Origin: Nitrosomonas sp. JL21
GTDB taxonomy: Bacteria > Pseudomonadota > Gammaproteobacteria > Burkholderiales > Nitrosomonadaceae
Direction: 5' to 3'
Length of the DNA stretch: 64,000 nucleotides
Assembly: GCF_009833095.1 (NCBI RefSeq)
Contig: NZ_QRCB01000001.1
Span: 1-64,000 of the forward strand
Positions 1 through 8,596 of this stretch are shown piece after piece. Below the pieces are notes generated by a model. The model saw only the letters and a list, made by a program, of their open reading frames with translations, made no database searches and was not told the DNA's origin. How positions within the stretch are numbered: position 1 is the first letter of the stretch; each line of letters opens with the position of its first letter. The position numbers and the translations under genes are program-made.

Positions 1-2
1 TT

Positions 3-962
3 GTGTGGATCGCCGGGATCGAGTTGGATCTGAAAAAAGCCTGGCAGGACAGGCGGGATAGCTGCGTTACTGCCGGATTGGCATTGGGTTGTCCGCTGTT
101 ATTAGGTTGTCTTGCGGCAGCGTTGCTGATGGCATTCATTGGTGCTGACTGGATAGGCCCGAAGGGCATGGATTGGCAGTTCATCATTGGAGTGGGAATG
201 GCCTGTGCAGTCACTGCCTTGCCCATTCTCATTATGTTGATGGAAAAGCTGGAAATTCTGCGCGAGCCGATCGGCCAGCGGATCATGCGTTATGCCAGTC
301 TGGATGATATCGCGATCTGGATTGTGTTATCGCTGGTTCTGCTGGACTGGGATAGAGTCAGTCTTCAAGTTATTTTCTTGGTGAGTTTTGTGATCGTCAG
401 CTTTTTATATCGTAAACTGATGCTTTCGCTCCAGCAAAATGATCGCTGGTATGTGAGTTTCATTTGGCTGGCGGTTTGCGGTTTAGCGTCGGATTGGGCG
501 GGTTTGCACTTCATGGTTGGAGCCTTCTTGGCGGGCGTAGTGATGGATTCTGAATGGTTTAATCAGGAGGACATGGACAAACTGCGCCACTTCATAATGA
601 TGACGATGTTGCCGGTCTATTTTATGAGCACCGGTTTGCGCACCAATTGGGAAATGGATGGCGTCGCGGTGTTAGCCGCGGCCGGCATATTGTTGTTTGC
701 CTCCATCAGTGGAAAATTGGCAGGCGCCTACGCCGCCGGCAAGATTCTAAAATGGGAAAAAGGTGAAGCCTGGATTATTGGCTGGCTGCTGCAGACCAAG
801 GCCCTAATCATGATTGTTTTTGCGAATGTCTTGCTGGATAAACAGATCATCACCAGCCAAACCTTCACAGCTCTGCTGGTGATGGCGGTAGTCAGCACCA
901 TGTTGACAGTGCCTGTGGTGACGCCGAAGCTGTATCGGTATCGGCATCTAATTTTTAAATGA
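3..962 (+). CDS. Kef/CPA2-type cation:proton antiporter, C-terminal part (5' truncated)
   Basis: The reading frame is open at the window edge, so the true start lies upstream and the first visible GTG is probably internal. The visible 319 residues are almost wholly hydrophobic, with about eight or nine membrane segments, and match the second half of a sodium/proton or Kef-type exchanger (for example the 'HFMVGAFLAGVVMD' stretch followed by 'MLPVYFMSTGLRTNW', typical of the family). No RCK/TrkA-N domain follows; the protein ends soon after the last membrane segment. It would exchange Na+ or K+ for H+ across the inner membrane. It is not obviously part of the pigment operon downstream, from which it is separated by about 400 bp. 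Confidence 0.8.
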   Translation: MWIAGIELDLKKAWQDRRDSCVTAGLALGCPLLLGCLAAALLMAFIGADWIGPKGMDWQFIIGVGMACAVTALPILIMLMEKLEILREPIGQRIMRYASLDDIAIWIVLSLVLLDWDRVSLQVIFLVSFVIVSFLYRKLMLSLQQNDRWYVSFIWLAVCGLASDWAGLHFMVGAFLAGVVMDSEWFNQEDMDKLRHFIMMTMLPVYFMSTGLRTNWEMDGVAVLAAAGILLFASISGKLAGAYAAGKILKWEKGEAWIIGWLLQTKALIMIVFANVLLDKQIITSQTFTALLVMAVVSTMLTVPVVTPKLYRYRHLIFK

Positions 963-1360
963 CAACAAAAATTCTGGTTTCAGGATATTTGAATATCATT
1001 GGTTCTGTTGATTCATCTTCATCAAAAAATAGATCAGTGGTTGTCGTTTTCTGTGTTAGAAAGACCTTAGGGAACATGGCGTCGCTTAACTGATCGATTG
1101 ATTCGTTTTCCGAAGAAATGCGGGAAAATGAACAATTTCCTCGTCTTTACAAATACAAAGGCCACGCTGTAATATTAGTCCCAATTTTAAGTGGGAATAC
1201 GCGATAATTTCATTATTATTCAATATAAACATGTGGTTATTTGTCGACATCTGATTGCTTTTCGCCGTTTTTGAGATCAGTAAGGACTGCGACAACATGA
1301 GCTGCAGAAGAATGAGATTGATGTTTTCTGAATCGAATCTATAAAATAAACATTCAAGCA
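963..1360. other. Intergenic region upstream of the pigment operon
   Basis: This AT-rich stretch of about 400 bp contains no convincing gene. A 91-codon minus-strand reading frame (1086-1361) covers most of it, but the protein has no recognisable domain, no signal peptide and no Shine-Dalgarno support, so I treat it as chance. The 3' part should hold the promoter of the operon beginning at 1361. Confidence 0.5.
1318..1345 (+). promoter_or_regulatory. Candidate sigma-70 promoter for the pigment operon
   Basis: TTGATG (1318-1323) and TATAAA (1340-1345) are separated by 16 bp. Transcription would begin only about 9 nt before the ATG at 1361, and no Shine-Dalgarno sequence is visible before that ATG, so the first mRNA might be nearly leaderless. 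This is a pattern match only. Confidence 0.3.
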
Positions 1361-1648
1361 ATGACTAATTCTATCGACAACACTCACCTGACTTCCAATT
1401 TAGAAAGGGAAATTGCCAATCTTATTGTGTCGACATTAAATCTTGAAGTCGCATCGGAGCATATTGATCCAAATTTGCCCTTGTATGGGGATGGCTTAGG
1501 GCTTGATTCTATTGATATTCTGGAATTGGCATTGGCGGTATCCAAACAGTACGGTTTTCAAATAAAGTCCGATGATCCTGAAAATAAAACGATTTTTAGT
1601 TCATTACGGCATTTGGCCGCTTATATCGCTGCTAATCGCACCAAATAA
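1361..1648 (+). CDS. Acyl carrier protein, aryl polyene type
   Basis: A 95-residue acyl carrier protein. The phosphopantetheine attachment motif G-L-D-S-I-D places the carrier serine at residue 50, and helix II follows ('IDILELALAV'). It is the first gene of the plus-strand operon, just ahead of a membrane protein and an aryl-ACP ligase, the order seen in aryl polyene clusters (ApeE/ApeF, XanC). Its role would be to hold the hydroxybenzoyl starter or growing polyene for the ketosynthase encoded at 9336. It needs activation by a phosphopantetheinyl transferase, which is not in the window. ACP identity is secure; the assigned substrate is inferred from the neighbours. Confidence 0.9.
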   Translation: MTNSIDNTHLTSNLEREIANLIVSTLNLEVASEHIDPNLPLYGDGLGLDSIDILELALAVSKQYGFQIKSDDPENKTIFSSLRHLAAYIAANRTK

Positions 1649-1680
1649 CCCATTGGATCTATAAGTTAATGTAATCTTCA

Positions 1681-2199
1681 ATGAAGTCATTGTTAAAAAC
1701 CAAGTCGAGTAAAATCATAACGGTCACAATCACCGCTATTGCCGCCATTGTAGGCTATCCATTACTGATGCATCATTTTTTACACAATGGACAATATCAG
1801 GATTTAGCATTGGTTTATCTGTTGCAATTCCTCGTTACTCAGCTTTTGCTCGCGACAGTCTTTGCTTCAACACTATTTGCTGGTAAGACACCGCTGATTA
1901 CTCATTTTGCTCAAATGGCCTACGGATTGGAATTGCCATCGGAAGTTGATCGATATTGTAGGAATACCACATGGGCATGGGCTTTGTTTTTCGTTGCGTT
2001 GGCATTGATAAGCATCATACTGTACCTATGCGCGTCCGCGGCAGTATGGTCTTTTTTCTGTAACATATTGTATTTTCCATTGATTGCGATGATGTTCGTG
2101 GTTGAGTATGTCGTACGTTCCTATTCCTTGCCTCATCTGAAAAGATTGCCGATTCTGAAAGGATGGAATCTCTACTGGGAAAATAAAAAATCTTCCTGA
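1681..2199 (+). CDS. Small four-helix membrane protein of aryl polyene clusters (COG4648/ApeG-like)
   Basis: A 172-residue integral membrane protein with four predicted membrane helices (roughly residues 12-35, 40-67, 98-120 and 124-148) and a basic C-terminus. It sits 32 bp after the ACP and 21 bp before the AMP ligase, the place held by the conserved COG4648-type protein (ApeG) in aryl polyene clusters. No enzymatic motif is visible. It may help tether the synthase to the membrane or help pass product to the exporter. The family call rests on topology, size and position rather than a signature motif. Confidence 0.6.
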   Translation: MKSLLKTKSSKIITVTITAIAAIVGYPLLMHHFLHNGQYQDLALVYLLQFLVTQLLLATVFASTLFAGKTPLITHFAQMAYGLELPSEVDRYCRNTTWAWALFFVALALISIILYLCASAAVWSFFCNILYFPLIAMMFVVEYVVRSYSLPHLKRLPILKGWNLYWENKKSS

Positions 2200-2220
2200 A
2201 GCTTTTCGTTAAGCGAGTCT

Positions 2221-3648
2221 ATGCCTAAGCTGATTGCCCACCAGATACCGGATGCAATAATTGCTTATACGCAAAGTCATGCGAAGACTGCACATGATTT
2301 TCTACGTGACTGTGGCTGTCTGGCAGAGCGACTGCCAAACAGGCCTTTTCTGCTGAATTTTTGCAAAAGCCGTTATTTGTTCGCTGTAGGGATGGGGGCG
2401 GCGGCCTTGAACCGGCAAACGATGCTGTTACCGCCTACCTATAATCAGGGCATGCTTTCTCAATTGCAGAAAACATATCCTGATTTTTATATCCTTTATG
2501 ACCAGGATATGCTTGAGATAGCCGAATTTCCACGGTTTAAGCTGGAGTACCCAGCTATGCCAAGTCATGCAGGCCGTGAGTTTTCAGCCGATTCAAAACA
2601 AGAGTTTTCAGTTCCGGAGATTCCTGCTGATCATGTGATGGCGTATGTGTTCACATCCGGTTCTACCGGTGAGCCTGTTCCGCATGCCAAGACCTGGGGC
2701 AGCATGACGCGTAACGCACAGGCGCAATTGCGCAGAATCAGGGAGGATGTCAGTTTTCTGAATAGAGCATTTACCGTGCTGGCTACCGTGCCCCCGCAAC
2801 ATATGTATGGATTGGAATCGAGTGTATTGATCGCCCTGCTCGGTGGTCAGGCGTTCAGTGCGGCGCATCCTTTTTTTCCACAAGACATTTGCACGGAATT
2901 GGCACGTTTGCCGCATCCGCGGGTATTGGTGAGCACGCCGTTTCATCTGAGAGCGTGGATGGAAAGCGGTATCGAATTACCCGCAGTGGATTTGATCATC
3001 AGCGCTACGGCGCCTCTGAGCATGCAGCTTACTGAGAATATCGAAGCAAGATTCCAGATTCCTGTCCAAGAAATTTATGGATGCACGGAAACCGGCCAGA
3101 TCGCCACTCGTTTGCCCACGGTTAATCCAGTATGGCAAACCTATGGTGAGGTAGAAATTATACAAGTCGAGGGTGGAAATGATGGGTGTGGCGGCGCAGT
3201 GGCACAGGGCGATTATATCTTGTCACCTACCGAACTCAATGATGTACTCGAAGTGATCGATAAAAATCACTTCAGGCTGCTGGGGCGCAAGGTTGATCAG
3301 GTCAATATAGCGGGTAAACGAAGCTCATTAGGCTATTTAAATTTTCAGCTCAATACCATTGACGGGGTAAAAGACGGTGTTTTTTTTATTCCGGACAATG
3401 CGGACACGCTGAAAGATAAGCTCGGCGAAACCCGTCTGGCGGCCTTTGTGGTTGCTTCGGGCATCAGTAAGGCTGACATTCTGAAAGCCCTGCGTAGCCG
3501 CATCGACGCGGCGTTCATGCCCCGACCGCTTTTTATCGTGGATGAGCTACCTCGTAATAGCACCGGTAAGCTTCCGCATCATGTATTGACAGAACTCGCT
3601 CAAAAATTACAAGCGGTGCAGAATGCAACAGAACCTCAAAAGCAGTAG
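2221..3648 (+). CDS. AMP-dependent aryl/acyl-ACP ligase (ApeH/XanA2-like)
   Basis: A 475-residue ANL-superfamily adenylating enzyme. The phosphate-binding loop reads 'YVFTSGSTGEPVPHAK', an aromatic-acid/adenylate motif appears as 'EIYGCTETGQIATR', and the C-terminal catalytic lysine lies in 'PRNSTGKLPHH'. It would activate an aromatic acid (3- or 4-hydroxybenzoate is the natural guess, because a chorismatase is encoded at 14383) with ATP and load it on the ACP from 1361, like XanA2. In the operon it is followed, with overlap, by a short reading frame at 3623. Adenylation activity is well supported; the substrate is inferred from context. Confidence 0.85.
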   Translation: MPKLIAHQIPDAIIAYTQSHAKTAHDFLRDCGCLAERLPNRPFLLNFCKSRYLFAVGMGAAALNRQTMLLPPTYNQGMLSQLQKTYPDFYILYDQDMLEIAEFPRFKLEYPAMPSHAGREFSADSKQEFSVPEIPADHVMAYVFTSGSTGEPVPHAKTWGSMTRNAQAQLRRIREDVSFLNRAFTVLATVPPQHMYGLESSVLIALLGGQAFSAAHPFFPQDICTELARLPHPRVLVSTPFHLRAWMESGIELPAVDLIISATAPLSMQLTENIEARFQIPVQEIYGCTETGQIATRLPTVNPVWQTYGEVEIIQVEGGNDGCGGAVAQGDYILSPTELNDVLEVIDKNHFRLLGRKVDQVNIAGKRSSLGYLNFQLNTIDGVKDGVFFIPDNADTLKDKLGETRLAAFVVASGISKADILKALRSRIDAAFMPRPLFIVDELPRNSTGKLPHHVLTELAQKLQAVQNATEPQKQ

Positions 3649-3817
3649 TCTTGCAGAGCTTACCCCGTCGTTTCTCACTGGTGAAATAACATTTATTCCT
3701 CTTGAACAATGTATCGATCAATCTGTATGGATTATTTGGCGTATTTCTGGGCATCATGCGAGAAAAGAGGATGAGAATGCATCCGAGTGGATCTGGCCGT
3801 ATTCTTGGAAAAGATGA
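3623..3817 (+). CDS. Short unknown protein in the dehydratase position
   Basis: A 64-codon reading frame that overlaps the 3' end of the ligase gene by 26 nt; its TGA stop overlaps the ATG of the acyltransferase gene (ATGA at 3814-3817). This double overlap suggests it is translated. The protein begins with about 40 ordinary residues ('SSLAELTPSFLTGEITFIPL') and ends in a charged, Trp-rich stretch. I recognise no domain. In aryl polyene operons this slot usually holds a hot-dog dehydratase (ApeI) of about 110 residues, so this may be a shortened, decayed or unrelated protein. Confidence 0.4.
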   Translation: MQQNLKSSSLAELTPSFLTGEITFIPLEQCIDQSVWIIWRISGHHARKEDENASEWIWPYSWKR

Positions 3818-4728
3818 CTGATATAAAAACAGATGTGGATTGGATGAAGCGAAAAGAGCGTGGCAGTCTCTTTCTGTTACGTTTACTGGTCTGGTTGAGT
3901 CTGTTTTTTGGCCGAAATTTCGCGAGGCTCCTGCTCTACCCTATCAGTTTGTATTTCATGCTGGTCGCTACACAAGCCCGACAAGCTTCGCGCCAATATC
4001 TACAGAAGGTTCTGGGGAGACCGGTGCGCTGGAGGGATATCTTTAGCCATTTTTTTTGTTTTGCGACCATATCGCTCGATCGGATTTATTTTTTGAATGG
4101 ACAGGTTCAGCTATTTTCTATCACCCTAGAGAACGAACATCTTCTGCGCACAGCCATGCAGCAACATTCCGGAATTTTTCTTTTCGGTGCACATATGGGC
4201 AGCTTTGAAGCGCTGCGGGCGTTGGGACATCAACATACGGATTATTCGCTGGTACAGTTGATGTATCAGGAGAATGCAAAAAAACTCGGCCAAGTGCTGG
4301 CCGCCATCAATCCGGAACTCCAACAGGAAATCATACCGTTGGGTAATCTGGAGACGATGATGCGCGTGCATGAAGCGCTCAAGCAGGGTGCAATGATTGG
4401 TATACTGGCAGACCGTACCTTGCAACAAACAAACCTTAAGAAACAGTGGTTTCTGGGTGAAGAAGCTGCATTCTCCGAAAGCGCCTTCCGGCTTGCAGCG
4501 ATATTGCGCAAGCCTGTGCTGTTGATGCTGGGTTTGTATCTGGGTGGGAATCAATATCGATTGGTGTTTGAAGAGATTTATGATTTTTCCATAGTGCAGG
4601 AAGATCAAGCACAGGCCATAACAGTCGCTCGCGAACGATACGTAGATTTGTTGGCAAAATACTGTCAAGAACATCCTTATAACTGGTTTAATTTTTATAA
4701 TTTTTGGCAAACGTCATGCAAAGAATGA
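3814..4728 (+). CDS. LpxL/HtrB-like lysophospholipid acyltransferase
   Basis: A 304-residue LPLAT-superfamily protein with a hydrophobic N-terminal anchor (about residues 16-50), the H-x4-like core 'FLFGAHMGSFEALRAL', then 'GMIGILADRT'-type and 'AAFSESAFRLAAILRKPV' blocks typical of COG4261 acyltransferases in pigment clusters. An upstream in-frame ATG at 3787 exists, but the ATG at 3814 overlaps the previous stop as ATGA and gives a better N-terminus. The enzyme would act at the cytoplasmic face of the inner membrane, transferring an acyl or polyenoyl group to a lipid acceptor, as proposed for XanD/E and ApeJ-type proteins. The stop overlaps the next start. Confidence 0.8.
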   Translation: MTDIKTDVDWMKRKERGSLFLLRLLVWLSLFFGRNFARLLLYPISLYFMLVATQARQASRQYLQKVLGRPVRWRDIFSHFFCFATISLDRIYFLNGQVQLFSITLENEHLLRTAMQQHSGIFLFGAHMGSFEALRALGHQHTDYSLVQLMYQENAKKLGQVLAAINPELQQEIIPLGNLETMMRVHEALKQGAMIGILADRTLQQTNLKKQWFLGEEAAFSESAFRLAAILRKPVLLMLGLYLGGNQYRLVFEEIYDFSIVQEDQAQAITVARERYVDLLAKYCQEHPYNWFNFYNFWQTSCKE

Positions 4729-5309
4729 GTCATTATCAATATTGGTTTGCTGGCTTATTATTGTTGCTTAGTTCGAACATTCGGGCACAAGTTGAAGCTG
4801 ATCAAATCAGTCTCGACCAATTGATGCAGTTCATGGCCAAACATAAAGAAATCCATGCAACTTTCGTTGAAAATAAATACATCAAAGGCGTGGATGTACC
4901 GCTGGAGTCTTCCGGAGAGCTAATGTTCATGGCGCCTTCAACCATGATCAGGAATACGCTGCTACCCAAACCGGAAATGCTCAAGCTCACAGGCAATACC
5001 GTTACAGTAGAGCGCATGGGTCGAAAGCACAACTTGCAGATTGATGACTATCCCGAAATCAGTCTGCACTTTGAAGGGGTACGGGCTTTATTGGCAGGCG
5101 ACGTCGAACGGTTGACCCATCTTTATCATGTTGAATTAACCGGTACCCCCGTTGACTGGAAGCTGGTGCTGAGCCCCTTGCGGCAGGGCACCGCTCTAAA
5201 ATCGCTGAATCTGCTGGGAAGCCATGACAGTGTAAAGGCGGTTGAAGTGCATTTGGAAGATGGTGATTATTCCATTATGCAAGTCAGCAGAAAAGATGTA
5301 GCTGAGTAG
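4725..5309 (+). CDS. LolA-like periplasmic lipid carrier (ApeL/XanF-like)
   Basis: A LolA-fold outer-membrane lipoprotein carrier homologue. Three starts are possible (TTG 4704, ATG 4716, ATG 4725); I chose 4725 because it forms an ATGA overlap with the preceding stop and leads straight into a signal peptide ('WFAGLLLLLSSNIRA', cleavage before Gln). Mature sequence blocks such as 'GELMFMAPSTMIRNTLLPKP' fit LolA. In aryl polyene clusters this protein is thought to carry the lipid-linked pigment across the periplasm to the outer membrane. It works alongside the MMPL exporter encoded next. Confidence 0.8.
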   Translation: MSHYQYWFAGLLLLLSSNIRAQVEADQISLDQLMQFMAKHKEIHATFVENKYIKGVDVPLESSGELMFMAPSTMIRNTLLPKPEMLKLTGNTVTVERMGRKHNLQIDDYPEISLHFEGVRALLAGDVERLTHLYHVELTGTPVDWKLVLSPLRQGTALKSLNLLGSHDSVKAVEVHLEDGDYSIMQVSRKDVAE

Positions 5310-5350
5310 GCCGGGACTGTACGACCTGACCTGATTGCTTATAGAATTCA

Positions 5351-7762
5351 ATGTACGCTACTCAAAAAAATCAACTCATACTGCAAATTCTGTGGTTTTT
5401 AGGTGTGCTATTGTGCGGTTGGGTAATAGTCAATACCGACTACAGAACCGATTTATCGGTTTTCTTGCCCTCCGAACCCAACAAGAAAGAAGCCATGTTG
5501 CTGGGGCAATTACAGAATGGCGCCGCGAACCGCATCCTTTTGGTCGGTATCGAAGGAAGTGATACCGCTACCCTTGCTCAGATAGGCAAATCCTTTGCCG
5601 GGAAACTACGAAATCATTCCGTTTTTTCTCATGTACTGAATGATCAGAGTGTGATCGATCCTGCCGAGCAGGAACTGATTTACACCTATCGCTACTTATT
5701 ATCTCCAAATACAAGCGCTGAGCTGTTTACTCCAAAAAGCCTCGAAACCCTGATCCACGGCAATTTACTGGAACTGTCCTCCGCTTCAGGGCTATTGAGC
5801 AAGTCACTTTTCATGCGTGACCCTACCGGAGAAGTCATGGCTTTGGTAGATCGGCTGACCCCTGTGCAAGGCCCGCAAACTATCAATGGGCAGTGGTTCA
5901 ATGATCGGGGCGATCGCGCATTGCTATTGGTGCAATTAGCCAGCACTGGTACGGATACCAAGGCCCAGGAAACTGCATTACAGCTCATGCAAACCGGTTT
6001 CAAGGACGTGGTGCAATCATATCAAACGCAGAACCAACAACATGCACAAAAAACGGAAAATATCAGGATAGTCATCAGCGGGCCTGCCAGTTTTGCCGTC
6101 TCAACGCAAAATATCATCAAGGAGGAAGCGTCCCGTCTATCTGGAATCGGATTGATACTGATCATCACGATTTTGCTCTATGTGTTGCGCAATCTTAAGC
6201 TGCTGTTTGCGGGTTTATTGCCGGTGTTTAGCGGAGTGTTTGCAGGAATTGTGGCCGTAAGTCTGGGTTTTGGCAGTGTCCATGCCATGACGATCGGCTT
6301 CGGCATCACATTGATTGGAGAATCCATAGACTATTCCATTTATTTTTTCTTGCAACGTTCACAAACTGCAGAAAATAGCGGTAATAACCCAATGTTTTGG
6401 CGTACGGTAGGTTTAGGCGTGATGACGTCCATTTGTGGCTTTTCGACTCTGCTGTTTTCCGGTTTTACCGGATTGATGCAACTGGCTACGTTCTCAATTG
6501 CAGGTTTGCTGGTAGCCGTTCTCTGCACTCGATGGATCTTGCCCACGCTACTGCCGCAGCGGCTGAGTATCCATGATCTCAATCCCGTCGGAGCATGGCT
6601 AAGGCAGATGATGAAGAAGGGCCACCATTTCCGGTATTTCATAGGGTTCTTGACGTTAAGCGCTGTGCTGTTGCTTGTGAGCAGACAGGATCATTTGTGG
6701 AGCTATGAGTTAAATGATTTAAGCCCGATACCCGCAGCATTGCTCGATTTGGATGGCGAACTGCGCGCCGATATGGGCGCAGCCGATGTGCGGCATATGC
6801 TGTTGCTACAGGACAAAACGCAAGAGCAGGTTTTGCAGCGCTGTGAGCAGTTTTTGCCCAGATTGGATGCGCTCGTTGCACAGGGTTTGTTGGGAGGCTA
6901 CCAAGCGCCGTGTGTGTATTTGCCAAGTCAGGCCAAGCAAATACAACGACAGCAGGCGCTTCCGGATCGGGAACGACTCGAACAGGTGCTTCAAGAAGCC
7001 GCCCATGCCTTGCCCGTATCAGCGCAGAGTTTGCAGGGTTTCGTCGAAGATGTCGCTTACAGCAAGACACTGCCTTTGTTACGAGCAGATAAGCTGGAAA
7101 ACAGCACGTTCGGAATCACGTTGGGCGTTACGCTCTACTCGGTAAAAGCGGGAGAGGATCTGATTCATCATGCGTTGATACAGTTGCAAGCGCCGTTGCA
7201 GGACGGTAAAGCCGCAAGCCTCAACCATGAGGCGCTGCAAACGGAATTATTCGATATATTGGATGAGCAGTCGGTATTATTGGATTTGAAACAGGATTTC
7301 AACTCGATCTATAAGACTTATCTGAGTAAAATCTTGAAATATTCGGCTGCTGGTTTTATTGCCATTATTGTTTTATTGTTAGCGGCGCTACGATCTTTGC
7401 GAGCAACGCTTTGGGTCATTTTACCGTTGGCGTGCGCGATGCTTTGTGTAACAGCCCTCTTGCATTTGCTCGGATCGCAACTGAATCTACTGAATGTTAT
7501 CGGCTTATTGCTGATTTTTGCTGTGGGCTCAAACTATGCGTTGTTTTTCAGTTCTTCACAAAGTAATATGACTTTGGCGTCGTTGCTGTTGGCTACGACC
7601 ACGACTGTCATTGGATATGGTGTGTTGATTTTTTCGCAAATTCCTATTTTACAAACGATTGGTATTACCGTTGCATCGGGAGTTTTTCTGGCGTTAATTT
7701 TTTCTGCACTGATGGCGCCTGTTGCGTTGCGGAAAGACTCAAGCTCTATCAGCCGGAACTGA
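5351..7762 (+). CDS. MMPL/RND-family exporter (ApeM/XanG-like)
   Basis: An 803-residue inner-membrane exporter of the COG4258 type. It has the typical RND/MMPL plan: one N-terminal helix, a large periplasmic loop (about residues 40-260), a five-to-six helix block (about 265-430), a second periplasmic loop and a second helix block near the C-terminus. The repeat structure and the 'GFGITLIGESIDYSIYFF' stretch (equivalent to the GxxxD-type motif of the family) support this. It should flip or extrude the aryl polyene or its lipid conjugate using the proton gradient. It follows the LolA gene by 41 bp and runs directly (TGA then ATG) into the deacetylase gene. Confidence 0.88.
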   Translation: MYATQKNQLILQILWFLGVLLCGWVIVNTDYRTDLSVFLPSEPNKKEAMLLGQLQNGAANRILLVGIEGSDTATLAQIGKSFAGKLRNHSVFSHVLNDQSVIDPAEQELIYTYRYLLSPNTSAELFTPKSLETLIHGNLLELSSASGLLSKSLFMRDPTGEVMALVDRLTPVQGPQTINGQWFNDRGDRALLLVQLASTGTDTKAQETALQLMQTGFKDVVQSYQTQNQQHAQKTENIRIVISGPASFAVSTQNIIKEEASRLSGIGLILIITILLYVLRNLKLLFAGLLPVFSGVFAGIVAVSLGFGSVHAMTIGFGITLIGESIDYSIYFFLQRSQTAENSGNNPMFWRTVGLGVMTSICGFSTLLFSGFTGLMQLATFSIAGLLVAVLCTRWILPTLLPQRLSIHDLNPVGAWLRQMMKKGHHFRYFIGFLTLSAVLLLVSRQDHLWSYELNDLSPIPAALLDLDGELRADMGAADVRHMLLLQDKTQEQVLQRCEQFLPRLDALVAQGLLGGYQAPCVYLPSQAKQIQRQQALPDRERLEQVLQEAAHALPVSAQSLQGFVEDVAYSKTLPLLRADKLENSTFGITLGVTLYSVKAGEDLIHHALIQLQAPLQDGKAASLNHEALQTELFDILDEQSVLLDLKQDFNSIYKTYLSKILKYSAAGFIAIIVLLLAALRSLRATLWVILPLACAMLCVTALLHLLGSQLNLLNVIGLLLIFAVGSNYALFFSSSQSNMTLASLLLATTTTVIGYGVLIFSQIPILQTIGITVASGVFLALIFSALMAPVALRKDSSSISRN

Positions 7763-8563
7763 ATGAGTACATCAACGATTTATCGCTATAACGGGTTGTT
7801 GATACGTGTCAGTATCATAGTGCATTTACTGGCGGTCTGCCTGCTGTTTGTACCGGATGGATGGCGCTATGCTTTGTTTGTCATGTTTGGCAATCATGCT
7901 GTTCTGGTCGCACAGGGCCTATGGCCGCGCAGTCAGTGGCTGGGTAGGAATATAACGCGCGTGCCTCCTGCGAAAGCAGGCAATGCCGTGTATATCACGA
8001 TTGATGATGGACCTTGCCCCGAAGTTACTCCACAAGTGTTGAAAATTCTTGAGCAATTCCATGCAAAAGCTACTTTCTTCTGTATCGGCAAGCATGTGCA
8101 GCAATATCCGGATTTGGCCAGATTAATCGTAGCCGCTGGTCACAAACTAGAGAACCACAGTATGGCGCATAGCTATACTTTTTCGTTGTGGGGTATGCAA
8201 AAAATATATGATGATGTCGCCAATGCGCAGACTGTGATACAGGAAGCGACGGATAGTCGCCCGTGTTATTTCCGTGCGCCGGCAGGGTTGCGTAATATTT
8301 TCCTGGATGGTGTATTGCAGAAGCTCGGATTGTGTCTGGTGAGCTGGACGCGCCGGGGTTTCGATACGCGTCAGCGCAATGCAAGCGCAGTCCTTGAGAG
8401 CTTATGCAGGAATCTGCAGGCGGGCGACATATTGTTGTTGCACGATGGTAACGCGGCGCTGACATGCAATGGCAGGGCGGTGATCGTGGAGGTGCTGCCG
8501 GTATTGTTGCAAACGTTATCTGATAATAAACTCAGTCCTGAGGCGTTGCCGGATGATTTATAG
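7763..8563 (+). CDS. NodB-type polysaccharide/carbohydrate deacetylase with membrane anchor
   Basis: A 266-residue protein with two N-terminal membrane segments (about residues 10-52) and a NodB carbohydrate-esterase domain. Catalytic motifs are all present: 'TIDDGPCPEVT' (base and metal Asp), 'ENHSMAHS' (two metal-binding His), 'FRAPAG' and 'LLLHDGN'. Members remove N- or O-acetyl groups from sugars with a divalent metal. Start ATG follows the MMPL stop with no gap, so the genes are co-expressed. In a pigment operon it might trim the sugar part of a glycolipid carrier (a GT2 is encoded at 12899), but the substrate cannot be read from sequence. Confidence 0.82.
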   Translation: MSTSTIYRYNGLLIRVSIIVHLLAVCLLFVPDGWRYALFVMFGNHAVLVAQGLWPRSQWLGRNITRVPPAKAGNAVYITIDDGPCPEVTPQVLKILEQFHAKATFFCIGKHVQQYPDLARLIVAAGHKLENHSMAHSYTFSLWGMQKIYDDVANAQTVIQEATDSRPCYFRAPAGLRNIFLDGVLQKLGLCLVSWTRRGFDTRQRNASAVLESLCRNLQAGDILLLHDGNAALTCNGRAVIVEVLPVLLQTLSDNKLSPEALPDDL

Positions 8564-8596
8564 CTATTTCCTCTCTAACTCAAAAGATTACTAGGA

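Noticed and set aside
1086-1361. A 91-codon minus-strand reading frame upstream of the ACP gene
   Set aside because: No ribosome site, domain or signal; it lies in the expected promoter region.
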